From contig JAJTBS010000001.1 of NCBI GenBank assembly GCA_021286765.1, forward strand, positions 744,001-808,000: 64,000 bases of DNA, given 5' to 3'. The translations under genes and the position numbers were made by a program. Shown here one piece after another: positions 44,038 to 52,986 of the stretch. Every line of letters starts with the position of its first letter. The first letter of the stretch is position 1. The notes below the pieces were generated by a model. It saw nothing but the letters and a program-made list of their open reading frames with translations, was not told the DNA's origin and did not search any database. The stretch comes from Holophagaceae bacterium (GTDB lineage: Bacteria; Acidobacteriota; Holophagae; Holophagales; Holophagaceae).

Positions 44038-44706
44038 TCAGACGCCCTTCTTCTCCGCCCCCCAGATCACCTTGTGCAGCTGCACCTGGACGCGAACGGG
44101 CAGGCCGTCGGCCACGACCTGTTCGGCGAGCCAGGCTGGGTCCAGGCTGCCCCATACGGGACTGAACAGCACTTCCAGGCGGTCCCAGATGGCGCGCTCG
44201 GCACACCAGGACTTGGCCCAGGCGTAGTCGGACTCATTGCAGAGAACGAACTTCAGCTCGTCCTGGCCAGAGACCATGTGATCCAGGTTCGAGTCGAGCC
44301 AGCGGTGGCTTTCGCCGCTCCCCGGGGTCTTGCGATCCACGATCTTGATCACCTCCCGGGGTACCGGGGCCAGGTCGTGGCTGCCCGCGGTCTCCAGGGC
44401 CACCTCGTAGCCGAGGTCCAGCAGCGCCCGCAGCAGCTCCGGTGCCTGGGGATGGGCCAGGGGCTCGCCGCCGGTGAGCTCCACGAAGGGGGCGCTGGGA
44501 CCATGGCCGGGCGGCCCGAGGCGCTGCCGCACCTCGTGGAGGAGGTCATCCAGCTCCCGCAGGGTCCCGTCGTAGAACGCGTACTCGGTGTCGCAGTAGA
44601 CGCAGCGCAAGGGACAGCCGGTGAGCCGGATGAAGAGGCAGGGGCGTCCCATGCGGGCGCCCTCCCCCTGGATGCTGTGGAACACCTCGTTGACCTTGAA
44701 CTTCAT
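44038..44706 (-). CDS. queE: 7-carboxy-7-deazaguanine synthase (QueE)
   Basis: A 222-residue radical-SAM enzyme of the queuosine/7-deazaguanine pathway, making CDG from carboxytetrahydropterin. N-terminal signature FHSIQGEGARMGRPCLF, followed by the Fe-S triad CPLRCVYCD (C-x3-C-x2-C), and ELTGGEPLAH. The family often carries a short SAM core, consistent with this length. Overlaps the upstream SDR gene by 4 nt (ATGA), indicating coupled translation. No queC, queD or queF lies nearby. Confidence 0.93.
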   Translation of the reverse strand: MKFKVNEVFHSIQGEGARMGRPCLFIRLTGCPLRCVYCDTEYAFYDGTLRELDDLLHEVRQRLGPPGHGPSAPFVELTGGEPLAHPQAPELLRALLDLGYEVALETAGSHDLAPVPREVIKIVDRKTPGSGESHRWLDSNLDHMVSGQDELKFVLCNESDYAWAKSWCAERAIWDRLEVLFSPVWGSLDPAWLAEQVVADGLPVRVQVQLHKVIWGAEKKGV

Positions 44707-45437
44707 CGGTCCACCCAGCGCCGGCCCCCATCCTGGGTCAGGATCTCCCCGGTCAAGAAGGGGCTCTCGGCGGCGAAGCGCACGGCCCGGCAGAGGTCGG
44801 CGGGATCGCCGATGCGGTTCAGCAGGGTGCGGCTGCCCAGCCAGGCGGCATCGCTGCCCTCCTGGGGGAGCAGGACGCCCAGGGCGTGGCCCACAACCCG
44901 CACCTCGGGCGCCAGGAGCTGGGCGAGGCCCGGCACGAGGGTGGCCAGGCCGGCCTTGGCCGCGCTGTAAGGCAGCCGCTGCAACCAGGGCCGGTGGATG
45001 GATGTATCCAACACGATCTGAAGACAGGAGCCCTCCGGCATGCGCGGTGCGAGGGCCTGGGCGCAGAGGAAGGGGAAGCCCAGGTTGAGCCGCCAGGTGG
45101 CCTCCAGGCTCCCTGCCGTCCAGGTTCCAAAGGGACTCTCGGGAAAAGATCCCGCGAGAATCACGGCCCCCGAAATAACCCGGCCCTGCCTCTCCAACGT
45201 GTCCAGATCTGCCATCATGCGGGAAACCAAGTCCGGGCTCCCGGCATCCCACTGCAGCGTCTGGATCCTCCCCGTCTTCACCAAGCCTTCCACCCAGGTT
45301 TCCCCGTCCCAGGCCCCTGAACTGGTCAGCACCAGGTCGTGATCCCGGGCCAGATCTTCCGCCAAGGCCCGGCCCAGCCGCCGCCTTCCCCCGACCAGAA
45401 CCCAGCAGGCCCTGCCATTCCCAGAATTCCGCTCCAT
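44703..45437 (-). CDS. Short-chain dehydrogenase, pteridine-reductase-like
   Basis: A 244-residue Rossmann-fold SDR. The cofactor turn reads VLVGGRRRLGRALAEDLA; the Arg run after Gly-Gly is the pattern of NADPH-using pterin reductases (FolM/PTR1 type). VILAGSF replaces the usual NNAG, and the active-site Tyr/Lys is in PYSAAKAG. Given its coupled position with queE, whose substrate is a pterin, a dihydropterin or related reductase role is plausible but inferred. An ATG nine codons upstream (45464) would overlap the divergent gene's start; 45437 has a GGAAG-type site. Confidence 0.8.
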   Translation of the reverse strand: MERNSGNGRACWVLVGGRRRLGRALAEDLARDHDLVLTSSGAWDGETWVEGLVKTGRIQTLQWDAGSPDLVSRMMADLDTLERQGRVISGAVILAGSFPESPFGTWTAGSLEATWRLNLGFPFLCAQALAPRMPEGSCLQIVLDTSIHRPWLQRLPYSAAKAGLATLVPGLAQLLAPEVRVVGHALGVLLPQEGSDAAWLGSRTLLNRIGDPADLCRAVRFAAESPFLTGEILTQDGGRRWVDR

Positions 45438-45462
45438 CTGGGCATTCTTCCACAAAGGCTTC

Positions 45463-48018
45463 ATGAACCCCTATCTGAAACGCATCCGGTGGCGCCTGCT
45501 GTGGATCAGCTTCGCGTGCCTGACCTTGGCCCTGGGCTCCTTCGCTCTGAACCAGTGGGTCTATGCGGGTTCCGACGACCAGTGTTCCTGGGTGGTGGAG
45601 AAAGGGAAGATCGTCATCCGGGAGATCCTGCCGGACGGCGTGGCCGAGGAAGCAGGCCTGCTCGAGGGCGACGAGTTGGTGAAGATCCAGGGGCGGGCCT
45701 ATGAACCCACCCTAGAGGGCACCCTCAAGGCCCAGCGCTACATCAATGGCAAGCCCGAGGGATCCATCCTCATCTACACCGTGAAACGCCAGGGTCGGCA
45801 GATCCTCCTGCCGGTGCGCCTGGTGAAGCCCCTGGATTGGGTGCAGCTGGCTCTCCTGGCGAACGGCATCCTGGCCTGGGCCGTGGGCCTGCTCGTGGTG
45901 CTCTCCGCCCCGGAACGGAAGTCCTCGCGCCACTTCTTCTACCTGGCGGCCACGGCCCTGCTGATGTCGGGAGCGGCCATCTCCGGCAACCCCCCCACGG
46001 TCATGCTGGTGCTGGTGACGCTCATGGCCGGGGTCGCCTCGGCGCTGCTCCCCCCGCTCTGGATCCACTTCTTCCTGCGCTTCCCCTACCCTTCCGAGTG
46101 GCGGAAGCACCGTCGCCTCCTCCAGTCCGTCTACGGGACCTTCGCGCTGCTGGCCCTGGTGCAGATGATGGTCCGGTTCTGGGCCATCGCCGGCGACGGT
46201 GTCCTGAAAACGGTGGCCGGCACCCCTCCGGACGGCCTGCTGAAACTCGCGCTCACGGCCTTCGGGTTTGTAGCCACCCCCCTCTACATTACGGCCGCCC
46301 TCACCGGGCTTGGCTTCTTCATTTCGGGGGCCTTCAAGGCGCCTGAACGGCTCCGGAAGGCCCTGCTGCCCTCGCTGATCGTGACGGCGGCCATCTGCCT
46401 CGATCTGCTGGCCTGGACCGTCCTCCAGGCCAAGTACGGGCACAGCCTCCTCTTCCGCCGGCAGATCTTCATCTTCATGCTGCCGGCCCCGCTCATCCCC
46501 ATCAGCTTCGCCTACGCCATCTTCCGCCATGGGCTCTTCGACGTGCAGAAGGTCCTGCTGCGCTGGGTGAGCTACATGGCCATCCTGGCCCTCACGGTGG
46601 CCGCCTACCTTGGTGGGCTGGCCTGGGCCTTCTCCCATCTCTCCGCCATCCCCCCGGGCTGGGCGGGGGCCCTCATCGGCATCCTCGCCCTGCCCCTGGG
46701 CTGGGCCCTGCGGCGCCTGCTGAGGGGCATCCGGCGCCGCTTCCGGCGGGACTTCTCCAGCACCCGCGACATCGCCCTCAGCGCCATCCGCGAGCCCCGG
46801 AAGCGCTTCAGCGAGGAGTCGCTGCTCAAGTCCCTCCGCCGCGCCCTCGGGGAGGCCTTCCAGCCCCACCTCCTCGAGATCCTGCCCGTCGAGGATCGCT
46901 CGATCCTGCTGCCCGCCGCCGAGGCCTCGGACCGGGAAGACCGCCGCGTCTACTTCCCCCCCCAGCCGCTCCGGATCCCCCCGGGGCTCCTCCGCCTGGC
47001 GCGGGAGAACCGTGAGCTGGTACTGGGCCTCGGCAGCGAGGAGGCGGACTGGATCCGCGACCAGGGCGGCATGCTGCGGGCCCATGTGGACGCCCTCGAA
47101 GCCCAGCTGCTGCTGCTCATCCTCGCTGGTGACACCCCCCACAGCGTCGTGCTCCTGGGCGGGAAGTACGCTGAGCTGAACTATGGCCGCGAGGACCGCG
47201 AGCTGCTCCGTGAGGTGGCCCTGGCCGCGGGCCAGGTGCTTGAGACAGCCGTGATGCACCAGCGCCTGGTGGCGCAGGAGCGACTGAGCCAGGAGCTGGA
47301 AACGGCCCGGCGCATCCAGGAGGGACTGGTCACTTCTCAGGTGCCGCCCATCCCCGGCTTCCACGTGGCCCTGCGCCTGGAGCCGGCCCTGGAGACGGGC
47401 GGCGATCTGCTCTTCGTCAAGCGCCGCCCCAGCGGCACCTGGTTGGCCGCGGTCGGCGATGTCTGTGGCAAGGGCCTCGCCGCGGCCCTCTACATGGCCC
47501 AGGCCACGGCCCTGCTCGAGCAGGCCGCCCAGACGGAAAACCAGAAGCTGGAGGAGATCCTCTGCTCCCTGGATCTCACCCTGAGGCAGCTGCTCGGCCA
47601 CCGGGGCTTCCTCACCCTCATCCTCCTGGAGTGGGACGAGGCGGGAAACTACCGCCTCGCCCGGGCCGGACACCCCGGGGCCCTGGTCCTGGAGGAACCC
47701 TCCGGAGAGAGGCCCCGGGAGGTGGCCCCCCATGGGCGCGGGCTGGGCCTTCGGCCCGCGGGACCGGGCGATTGGCAGGTGATCGAAGGCGTGCTCCCGC
47801 CCAAGGGCTGGATGGTGCTCTACAGCGATGGGTTGTCGGAAGCCATGAACCGGGAGGGGGAGCTCTACGGGCTGGACCGGCTCAGCTCCCAGCTGCGCCG
47901 CCTCTGGGGCACCGGCAGCCCGCGCGCCGCCTGCGAGGCGGTCTTCCACGACGTCGCCGCCTTCGATACCCAGAACCGCGACGACCGGACTCTGTTTATC
48001 CTAGGGAGGGAGGCCTGA
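45463..48018 (+). CDS. PDZ - multi-helix membrane - PP2C (SpoIIE-type) phosphatase
   Basis: 851 residues. One TM at about 12-32, a PDZ-like domain (about 44-110: REILPDGVAEEAGLLEGDEL), then seven or so membrane helices (about 125-425), a cytoplasmic GAF-like region (about 470-600) and a SpoIIE/PP2C phosphatase domain (about 605-850). Metal-site and core motifs: GGDLLFVK, AVGDVCGKGLAAAL, LYSDGLSEAMN and the C-terminal NRDDRTLFIL. It should dephosphorylate a Ser/Thr-phosphorylated partner (often an anti-sigma-factor antagonist), but none is encoded next to it. The stop overlaps the next gene (TGATG). Confidence 0.88.
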   Translation: MNPYLKRIRWRLLWISFACLTLALGSFALNQWVYAGSDDQCSWVVEKGKIVIREILPDGVAEEAGLLEGDELVKIQGRAYEPTLEGTLKAQRYINGKPEGSILIYTVKRQGRQILLPVRLVKPLDWVQLALLANGILAWAVGLLVVLSAPERKSSRHFFYLAATALLMSGAAISGNPPTVMLVLVTLMAGVASALLPPLWIHFFLRFPYPSEWRKHRRLLQSVYGTFALLALVQMMVRFWAIAGDGVLKTVAGTPPDGLLKLALTAFGFVATPLYITAALTGLGFFISGAFKAPERLRKALLPSLIVTAAICLDLLAWTVLQAKYGHSLLFRRQIFIFMLPAPLIPISFAYAIFRHGLFDVQKVLLRWVSYMAILALTVAAYLGGLAWAFSHLSAIPPGWAGALIGILALPLGWALRRLLRGIRRRFRRDFSSTRDIALSAIREPRKRFSEESLLKSLRRALGEAFQPHLLEILPVEDRSILLPAAEASDREDRRVYFPPQPLRIPPGLLRLARENRELVLGLGSEEADWIRDQGGMLRAHVDALEAQLLLLILAGDTPHSVVLLGGKYAELNYGREDRELLREVALAAGQVLETAVMHQRLVAQERLSQELETARRIQEGLVTSQVPPIPGFHVALRLEPALETGGDLLFVKRRPSGTWLAAVGDVCGKGLAAALYMAQATALLEQAAQTENQKLEEILCSLDLTLRQLLGHRGFLTLILLEWDEAGNYRLARAGHPGALVLEEPSGERPREVAPHGRGLGLRPAGPGDWQVIEGVLPPKGWMVLYSDGLSEAMNREGELYGLDRLSSQLRRLWGTGSPRAACEAVFHDVAAFDTQNRDDRTLFILGREA

Positions 48019-48509
48019 TGAAGCGCTCTTCTCTCCGATGGATCATCCCGACCTTCCTGGCCCTCCAGCTTGGGCTGCTCTGGATCCACGGCGCCCAGCT
48101 CCACCGCCAGAATCAGGTGCTGCAGGGGCTGCGCGAAGACATCCAGGCCCTCACGGAATCCATCGAGAACGGGCAGTCGCCGGCGGGCTTCCAAGACGAG
48201 GGTGAGGCCGTCCCGGCGAGTTTTGGTCCGCCAACCGCTCCACCCAAGAAAGTGGCCGTCCTGGGCGCGGAAGAAGAACAGGAGTCCGCGGCCAAGGAGC
48301 TCAAGGCCACCCGCGAATCCGCAGACAAGGCCGTGAAAGAGGCTCGGGAGGCCCAGTCCAAGCTGTCCATTGAAGAGAACGCCCGCAAGGCGGAAGAGGC
48401 GCGGAAAGTCCAAGCCGCGACCCGCTCCTGGCAGGGCTGGGTCTGGGGCGCCGTCGGCCTGGTCGCCCTGGCGCTCGTGGGGCGCTCGGTGATCCGCCGG
48501 CGCGCCTGA
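48018..48509 (+). CDS. Small membrane-anchored coiled-coil protein
   Basis: A 163-residue protein of unknown function. TM1 is about 8-24 (WIIPTFLALQLGLLWIHG), followed by a heptad-rich, Glu/Lys-rich coiled coil (about 90-135: ESAAKELKATRESADKAVKE) and TM2 about 142-156 (GWVWGAVGLVALALVG), ending in Arg residues. Each junction with its neighbours is a 1-nt overlap (TGATG), so it is translated with the PP2C phosphatase upstream and the SirB1-like protein downstream. It may be a scaffold or regulator of the phosphatase; that is inference. Confidence 0.78.
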   Translation: MKRSSLRWIIPTFLALQLGLLWIHGAQLHRQNQVLQGLREDIQALTESIENGQSPAGFQDEGEAVPASFGPPTAPPKKVAVLGAEEEQESAAKELKATRESADKAVKEAREAQSKLSIEENARKAEEARKVQAATRSWQGWVWGAVGLVALALVGRSVIRRRA

Positions 48510-49303
48510 TGTCGCTGCTCGACTACCTCCGCGAGGACCCGGACTGCAGGAACCTGGCGGAAGGGGCTGTGCATGCCGTGGCTCCCGCCCTGGACGACCC
48601 GGATCCCGACCAGGTGTCCATGCAGCTCAACGAGTGGGCCTTCATCCTGGCAGGGCGCATGCCCCTGCCCTGGAACACCCACCGAGCCATCGATGCCCTG
48701 AACCACCTGCTCTTCGAGGAGCTGGGCTTCGACGGGGACCGCGAGACCTACGACGACCCCCTCAATGCCCTGCTGCCCGCGGTCATCGCCCGGCGGAAGG
48801 GCCTACCCATCTCCCTCTCGATCCTGTGGGTGGACCTGGCCCGCCGCATGGGCTTCGATGCCGTGGGCGTGGGACTGCCCGGGCACTACATCGCGGCTCT
48901 CCGGACGGATTTCGGCCTGCTCTGCTTCGACCCTTTCCACAAGGGCCGTGCCGTGGGCGAGGAACGCGGCGCCGAGCTGGTGCAGTCGGCCACGGCAGGC
49001 CGGGTGGCCTTCCATCGGGACATGCTCCGCCCCGCCACCCACCGTGCGACCTTGATCCGGCTGGTGCGGAACCTCCACCTGCGGTTCATGCATGCCGAGG
49101 ACTGGGATGAGGCGCTCTGGACGGCCACTCATCTCATCCTGCTCGACCCCTCGAATCCCAGGACCCACAAGGAACGGGCCTTCATCCACCTGCAGCGGGA
49201 CGAGACGGCCCCGGCCCTTCTGGATCTGAGGGAGGCCCTGCGCCTGAGCCCCGACCCCGATCCCGAGATCCGGGCCTGGCTGGCCCAGATCGAACAAACC
49301 TGA
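48509..49303 (+). CDS. SirB1/transglutaminase-like protein with TPR
   Basis: A 264-residue SirB1-type protein. A Transglut_core2-like domain (about 25-170) is marked by DDPLNALLPAVIARRKGLPISLSILWVDLARRMGF (only part quotable: RKGLPISLSILWVDLA), GVGLPGHYIAAL and CFDPFHKG. TPR-like helices close the protein (EALWTATHLILLDPSNPRTH; ALLDLREALRLSPDP). The usual catalytic Cys position is Ser in LPISLSILW, as in most members. Function unknown; coupled by 1 nt to the membrane coiled-coil gene. Confidence 0.88.
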   Translation: MSLLDYLREDPDCRNLAEGAVHAVAPALDDPDPDQVSMQLNEWAFILAGRMPLPWNTHRAIDALNHLLFEELGFDGDRETYDDPLNALLPAVIARRKGLPISLSILWVDLARRMGFDAVGVGLPGHYIAALRTDFGLLCFDPFHKGRAVGEERGAELVQSATAGRVAFHRDMLRPATHRATLIRLVRNLHLRFMHAEDWDEALWTATHLILLDPSNPRTHKERAFIHLQRDETAPALLDLREALRLSPDPDPEIRAWLAQIEQT

Positions 49304-49337
49304 GGAACGCCGGCCCGCCTGGGGGCATCCTTCAGGC

Positions 49338-49928
49338 ATGCGATCCACGACTCCCTGGCCTCTGACAATCCTCCTGGCGGTGGCGGCCTTGGGATGCTCC
49401 CACCCCAAGTTCACCTATGACGTGGACCCTGCCTTCCGTTCCGGATCCTACGCGACCATGGCGCCCGATCCAAGGAAGGACCGAATCCTCATTCGCGAGG
49501 GGATGCGGCCCCTGAATCCCGCGGCGCACCTCCAGGCCGTGCAGGCCGAGCTGGCCGACCGGAAGTACCAGCCCGTTCCGCCAGCCGAGGCCGATCTGTG
49601 GGTGGCTGTCTATGTCCTGACCGGTGGCCGGCCGGAAGCCGGTGGAAGCCATGCAGGCAAGGGCTCCCACCGGTCCGGGGGCGGCGAAGGCCATCGCGGA
49701 GGAGGCCGGGGTGGTCCGGACGGCGGAGGCGAGGCCGCCCCCGATCGTGAGGGGGGTTCCAGGGGAACCTTTGCCGTGATCGTGCAGATTCAGGACCGGC
49801 GTTCCGGCCTGACCGTCTGGCAGGGTGAGGCGAACCTGGACCACCGGGAGCAGGGCCCCGATGGCCGTCCCCTGAGCATCGAAGCGGCCGTGCACCAGCT
49901 GCTGCGACCGTTCCCGGCCCGGCCCTGA
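49338..49928 (+). CDS. Lipoprotein with DUF4136-like core
   Basis: A 196-residue predicted lipoprotein: N-terminal hydrophobic segment then lipobox AALGC at about 16-20. The core (HPKFTYDVDPAFRSGSYATM at the start; LSIEAAVHQLLRPFP at the end) fits DUF4136, a periplasmic family of unknown function. Between residues about 97-135 lies an inserted low-complexity Gly/His/Ser/Arg stretch (for example SHAGKGSHRSGGGEGHRGG), possibly a metal-binding or flexible loop. It is followed by a hairpin terminator. Confidence 0.75.
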   Translation: MRSTTPWPLTILLAVAALGCSHPKFTYDVDPAFRSGSYATMAPDPRKDRILIREGMRPLNPAAHLQAVQAELADRKYQPVPPAEADLWVAVYVLTGGRPEAGGSHAGKGSHRSGGGEGHRGGGRGGPDGGGEAAPDREGGSRGTFAVIVQIQDRRSGLTVWQGEANLDHREQGPDGRPLSIEAAVHQLLRPFPARP

Positions 49929-49932
49929 ACAG

Positions 49933-49959
49933 GAAGCGGGGGCCACCGGCCCCCGCTTC
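49933..49959. terminator. Bidirectional hairpin between lipoprotein and malic enzyme genes
   Basis: A perfect 12-bp inverted repeat, GAAGCGGGGGCC and GGCCCCCGCTTC, with a 3-nt loop, placed between two convergent genes. On the plus strand a T-run (TTTTTT at 49978-49983) follows only after ~18 nt, so termination may be rho-assisted. The symmetry would let it act on both transcripts. Confidence 0.6.
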
Positions 49960-49981
49960 GGGAAGATCGACGATCGGTTTT

Positions 49982-52231
49982 TTACTTCTGCTGCGCCTCG
50001 ACGACAGTGAGCGCCGTGAGGTGGATGATGTCGTTCAGATCGCTGTGCCGCTGCAGGACGTGCACCGGCGCGGCCATGCCGCAGGTGATGGGGCCGATCA
50101 CCTCGGCGCCTGCCAGCCGCTGCACCAGCTTGTAGCCGATGTTGCCGCTGGTGAGGTCGGGGAAGATCAACACGTTCGGTCCACCCGGCAGGTCCACCCA
50201 GGGGTAATTCTCGGCCAGGATGCCTTCGCCGAGCGCCGTATCGGCCTGCATTTCGCCGTCGCACTTCAGCTCGGGACGGGTCGCCTTCACGATCTCGACG
50301 GCCTTCTGGACCTTGCGGACCAGCGGGTGCTCGACGCTGCCGAAGCTGGAGAAGCTCAGCATGGCCACCTTGGGCTCCATGTTGAAGGTGTCCTTTACCA
50401 GGTCCGAGGTGAGCATGGCGATCTCGGCCAGCTCCTCGCCCGTGGGCTCGATGTTCATGGTCGTGTCGGAGAAGAACAGCACGCGGTTCTTCAGCACCAT
50501 GGTGTAGACGCCGCAGACCTTCTTCACGCCCTTGCGGGTGCCGATGACTTCCAGGCAGGGCCGGATGGTCTCGGGGTAGTACATCGTCAGGCCGGCGATG
50601 AGTCCATCGGCCTTGCCCAGGCGGCACATCATGGCGCCGAAGTAGATGCGGCGGCGGATCTGGCGCTTGGCCTCTGTGCGGGTGACGCCGCGGCGCTTGC
50701 GCAGGTCGTAGAACGCGTCCTCGGCCTCCTGGCGCCAGGCCACGGTGCCGGGATCGAGGATCTCGATGCCCTCGAGGCCGATGCCGTGATCGGCGGCCAT
50801 GGCCTTGATCTTGGCGGGCTCGCCCAGCAGGATCGGAACGCAGATGCCCTCGTCCACCATCTGGGAGACGGCCTGGAGGATCAGCGGGTGGTCGCCTTCA
50901 GGAAAGACCACGCGCTTGGGGTTCTCCTTGGCGCGGTGGACCACGCTGCGGATCACGTCCTTGCTGCGGCCCTGGAGGCCTTCGAGGCGCTCGATGTAGG
51001 CCTTCATGTCAGCGATGGGCTTCCGGGCTACGCCCGTATCCATGGCCGCCTGGGCCACGGCCGGAGCCACCCACAGCAGCACGCGGGGATCGAAGGGCTT
51101 GGGGATGATGTACTCGGGGCCGAAGCTGAACTTCTGGCCGGCATAGGCCCGCGACACGCTTTCAGGGACTTCCTGGCGAGCCAGGGCCGCCAGGGCCTTG
51201 GCGGCGGCGATCTTCATGGGCTCGTTGATCTCGCTGGCACGCACATCGAGGGCGCCGCGGAAGATGAAGGGGAAGCCCAGGACGTTGTTCACCTGGTTCG
51301 GGTAGTCGCTGCGGCCCGTGGCCAGGATGATGTCATTGCGGGTGGCCATGGCGGTGGGGTAGTCGATTTCCGGATCGGGGTTGGCCAGGGCGAAGACGAT
51401 GGGCTGCTTCGCCATGCTCAGCAGCATCTCCGGGGTCAGGGCACCCTTGCTGGAGCAGCCCACGAAGACGTCGGCATCCTTGATGGTGTCGGCCAGGGTG
51501 CGCCACTCGCTGGGCTTGGCGAACTTGTCCTTGTACTTGTTCATGCCCTCGGTGCGACCGGTGTAGACCAGGCCCTTGGTGTCGCAGAGCCAGAGGTTCT
51601 CCAGCTTCACGCCGGCCTCGATCATCATGTTCGCGCAGGCGATGGCGGAGGCGCCGGCGCCGCTGAACACCACCTTCATGTCGGGCATCTTCTTGCCGGT
51701 GATCTCGCAGGCGTTCATCAGCGCGGCGGTGCTGATGATGGCGGTGCCATGCTGGTCGTCATGGAAGACGGGGATGTTCATCTCCTTCTTCAGACGGGTC
51801 TCGATCTCGAAGCACTCGGGGGCCTTGATGTCTTCCAGGTTGATGCCGCCGAAGGTGGGTTCCAGGGCGCGGGCCACCTGGCAGAAGCGGTCGATGTCGG
51901 TCTCGTCGACTTCGATGTCGAACACATCGATGTCGGCGAAGCGCTTGAAGAGCACGCCCTTGCCTTCCATGACGGGCTTGCCGCCCAGGGCGCCGAGGTT
52001 GCCCAGGCCCAGCACGGCGGTGCCGTTGGAGAGCACGGCCACCAGGTTGCCCTTGGCGGTGTACTCGTAGGCCATCTCAGGGTCCTTCTCGATGGCCAGG
52101 CAGGGTTCCGCCACACCGGGAGAATAGGCCAGGGAGAGGTCGCGGGCGGTGGAGCAGGGCTTCGTGGCGATGACCTCGATCTTCCCCTTCCGTCCCATCG
52201 AATGGTAATCGAGGGCTTCCTGTTTCTTCAT
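49982..52231 (-). CDS. maeB: NADP-dependent malic enzyme (MaeB type) with PTA-like C-terminus
   Basis: A 749-residue multidomain malic enzyme that decarboxylates malate to pyruvate. The N-terminal malic part has [34 protein letters not shown] and the Rossmann [17 protein letters not shown]. The C-terminal ~320 residues resemble phosphotransacetylase ([35 protein letters not shown]) and are thought to be regulatory. The start at 52231 is chosen because AAGGAG stands 7 nt upstream; the open frame further out is not conserved. Divergent from the exported unknown, with 181 bp between starts. Confidence 0.96.
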   Translation of the reverse strand: MKKQEALDYHSMGRKGKIEVIATKPCSTARDLSLAYSPGVAEPCLAIEKDPEMAYEYTAKGNLVAVLSNGTAVLGLGNLGALGGKPVMEGKGVLFKRFADIDVFDIEVDETDIDRFCQVARALEPTFGGINLEDIKAPECFEIETRLKKEMNIPVFHDDQHGTAIISTAALMNACEITGKKMPDMKVVFSGAGASAIACANMMIEAGVKLENLWLCDTKGLVYTGRTEGMNKYKDKFAKPSEWRTLADTIKDADVFVGCSSKGALTPEMLLSMAKQPIVFALANPDPEIDYPTAMATRNDIILATGRSDYPNQVNNVLGFPFIFRGALDVRASEINEPMKIAAAKALAALARQEVPESVSRAYAGQKFSFGPEYIIPKPFDPRVLLWVAPAVAQAAMDTGVARKPIADMKAYIERLEGLQGRSKDVIRSVVHRAKENPKRVVFPEGDHPLILQAVSQMVDEGICVPILLGEPAKIKAMAADHGIGLEGIEILDPGTVAWRQEAEDAFYDLRKRRGVTRTEAKRQIRRRIYFGAMMCRLGKADGLIAGLTMYYPETIRPCLEVIGTRKGVKKVCGVYTMVLKNRVLFFSDTTMNIEPTGEELAEIAMLTSDLVKDTFNMEPKVAMLSFSSFGSVEHPLVRKVQKAVEIVKATRPELKCDGEMQADTALGEGILAENYPWVDLPGGPNVLIFPDLTSGNIGYKLVQRLAGAEVIGPITCGMAAPVHVLQRHSDLNDIIHLTALTVVEAQQK

Positions 52232-52412
52232 GGCCACACTCCTTGGAATTGAGTGCCCTGTCTGTGGGCTGAATGCCCCCAGCTTACACCTCGCATCACG
52301 CGATCTTTCCTGGAAGGTCATCAATCGGCCTCTTTGTTGCGCCGATCACATGGAATGCTTTCAAAACTTCCAGAAGCCCGTGCGCCGGCGTAGGCTCCTC
52401 CTGGAGGTCCCC

Positions 52413-52961
52413 ATGCGCGCCCTGGCCCTGCTGCTGCCTTGCCTTATTGCCCTGCCCATCCTCGCCCAGAAGGCCAAACCGGCCCCCACCAAGGCCGAAC
52501 CAGCCAAGGAACCCAAGGTGAATTGGGACGGCGAATGGACCCTGCACGCTTCACAAAGCGACAAGATCGACGAGCAGATCGAAACCCACCTCAAGGACCT
52601 GAACTTCGGACTCCGGCTGCTCTGGAAGAAGAAGCTCCAGTCCGCCTGCAAGAGCTTCGGCCAGCTCGACATCCTGGCCGGCAGCACCTTTTCCGTGACC
52701 CTGGATAAGGAACGCTCCATCGATACGCCTTTCGACGGCACCGAGGAGGCCTGGAAGCGCAGCGATGGCGAGGCCTTCAAGGTCTCGCTCAGCGGCCAGG
52801 GGCCGACCCTCACCCAGACCCTCACAGGGGAGGGCTACACCCTGAAGCACGTCTACTCGATGCGGAAGGACGGTGCTTCCCTGGCCCTGCAGGTGACCTA
52901 CACCCACCCGAAACTGGACAATCCGTTTTCGTACAAGCTCGTCTACAAGCGCAAGGAGTAA
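52413..52961 (+). CDS. Exported protein of unknown function
   Basis: A 182-residue protein with a signal peptide (MRALALLLPCLIALPILAQ) and a Lys/Pro/Ala linker (KAKPAPTKAEPAKEPK), then a domain beginning NWDGEWTLHASQSDKIDEQI with alternating strands up to the C-terminus (SYKLVYKRKE). The pattern suggests a small beta-rich or lipocalin-like periplasmic domain; no family is recognised with confidence. GGAGG precedes the start. It lies 25 bp before the YheT-like hydrolase. Confidence 0.75.
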   Translation: MRALALLLPCLIALPILAQKAKPAPTKAEPAKEPKVNWDGEWTLHASQSDKIDEQIETHLKDLNFGLRLLWKKKLQSACKSFGQLDILAGSTFSVTLDKERSIDTPFDGTEEAWKRSDGEAFKVSLSGQGPTLTQTLTGEGYTLKHVYSMRKDGASLALQVTYTHPKLDNPFSYKLVYKRKE

Positions 52962-52986
52962 CCGGGGCCTGGGGCACACTGGAAAG

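Noticed and set aside
50021-52252. 743-codon open frame opposite the malic enzyme gene
   Set aside because: Gly/His/Leu-rich translation without motifs, fully antisense to a clear maeB; typical shadow in GC-rich DNA.
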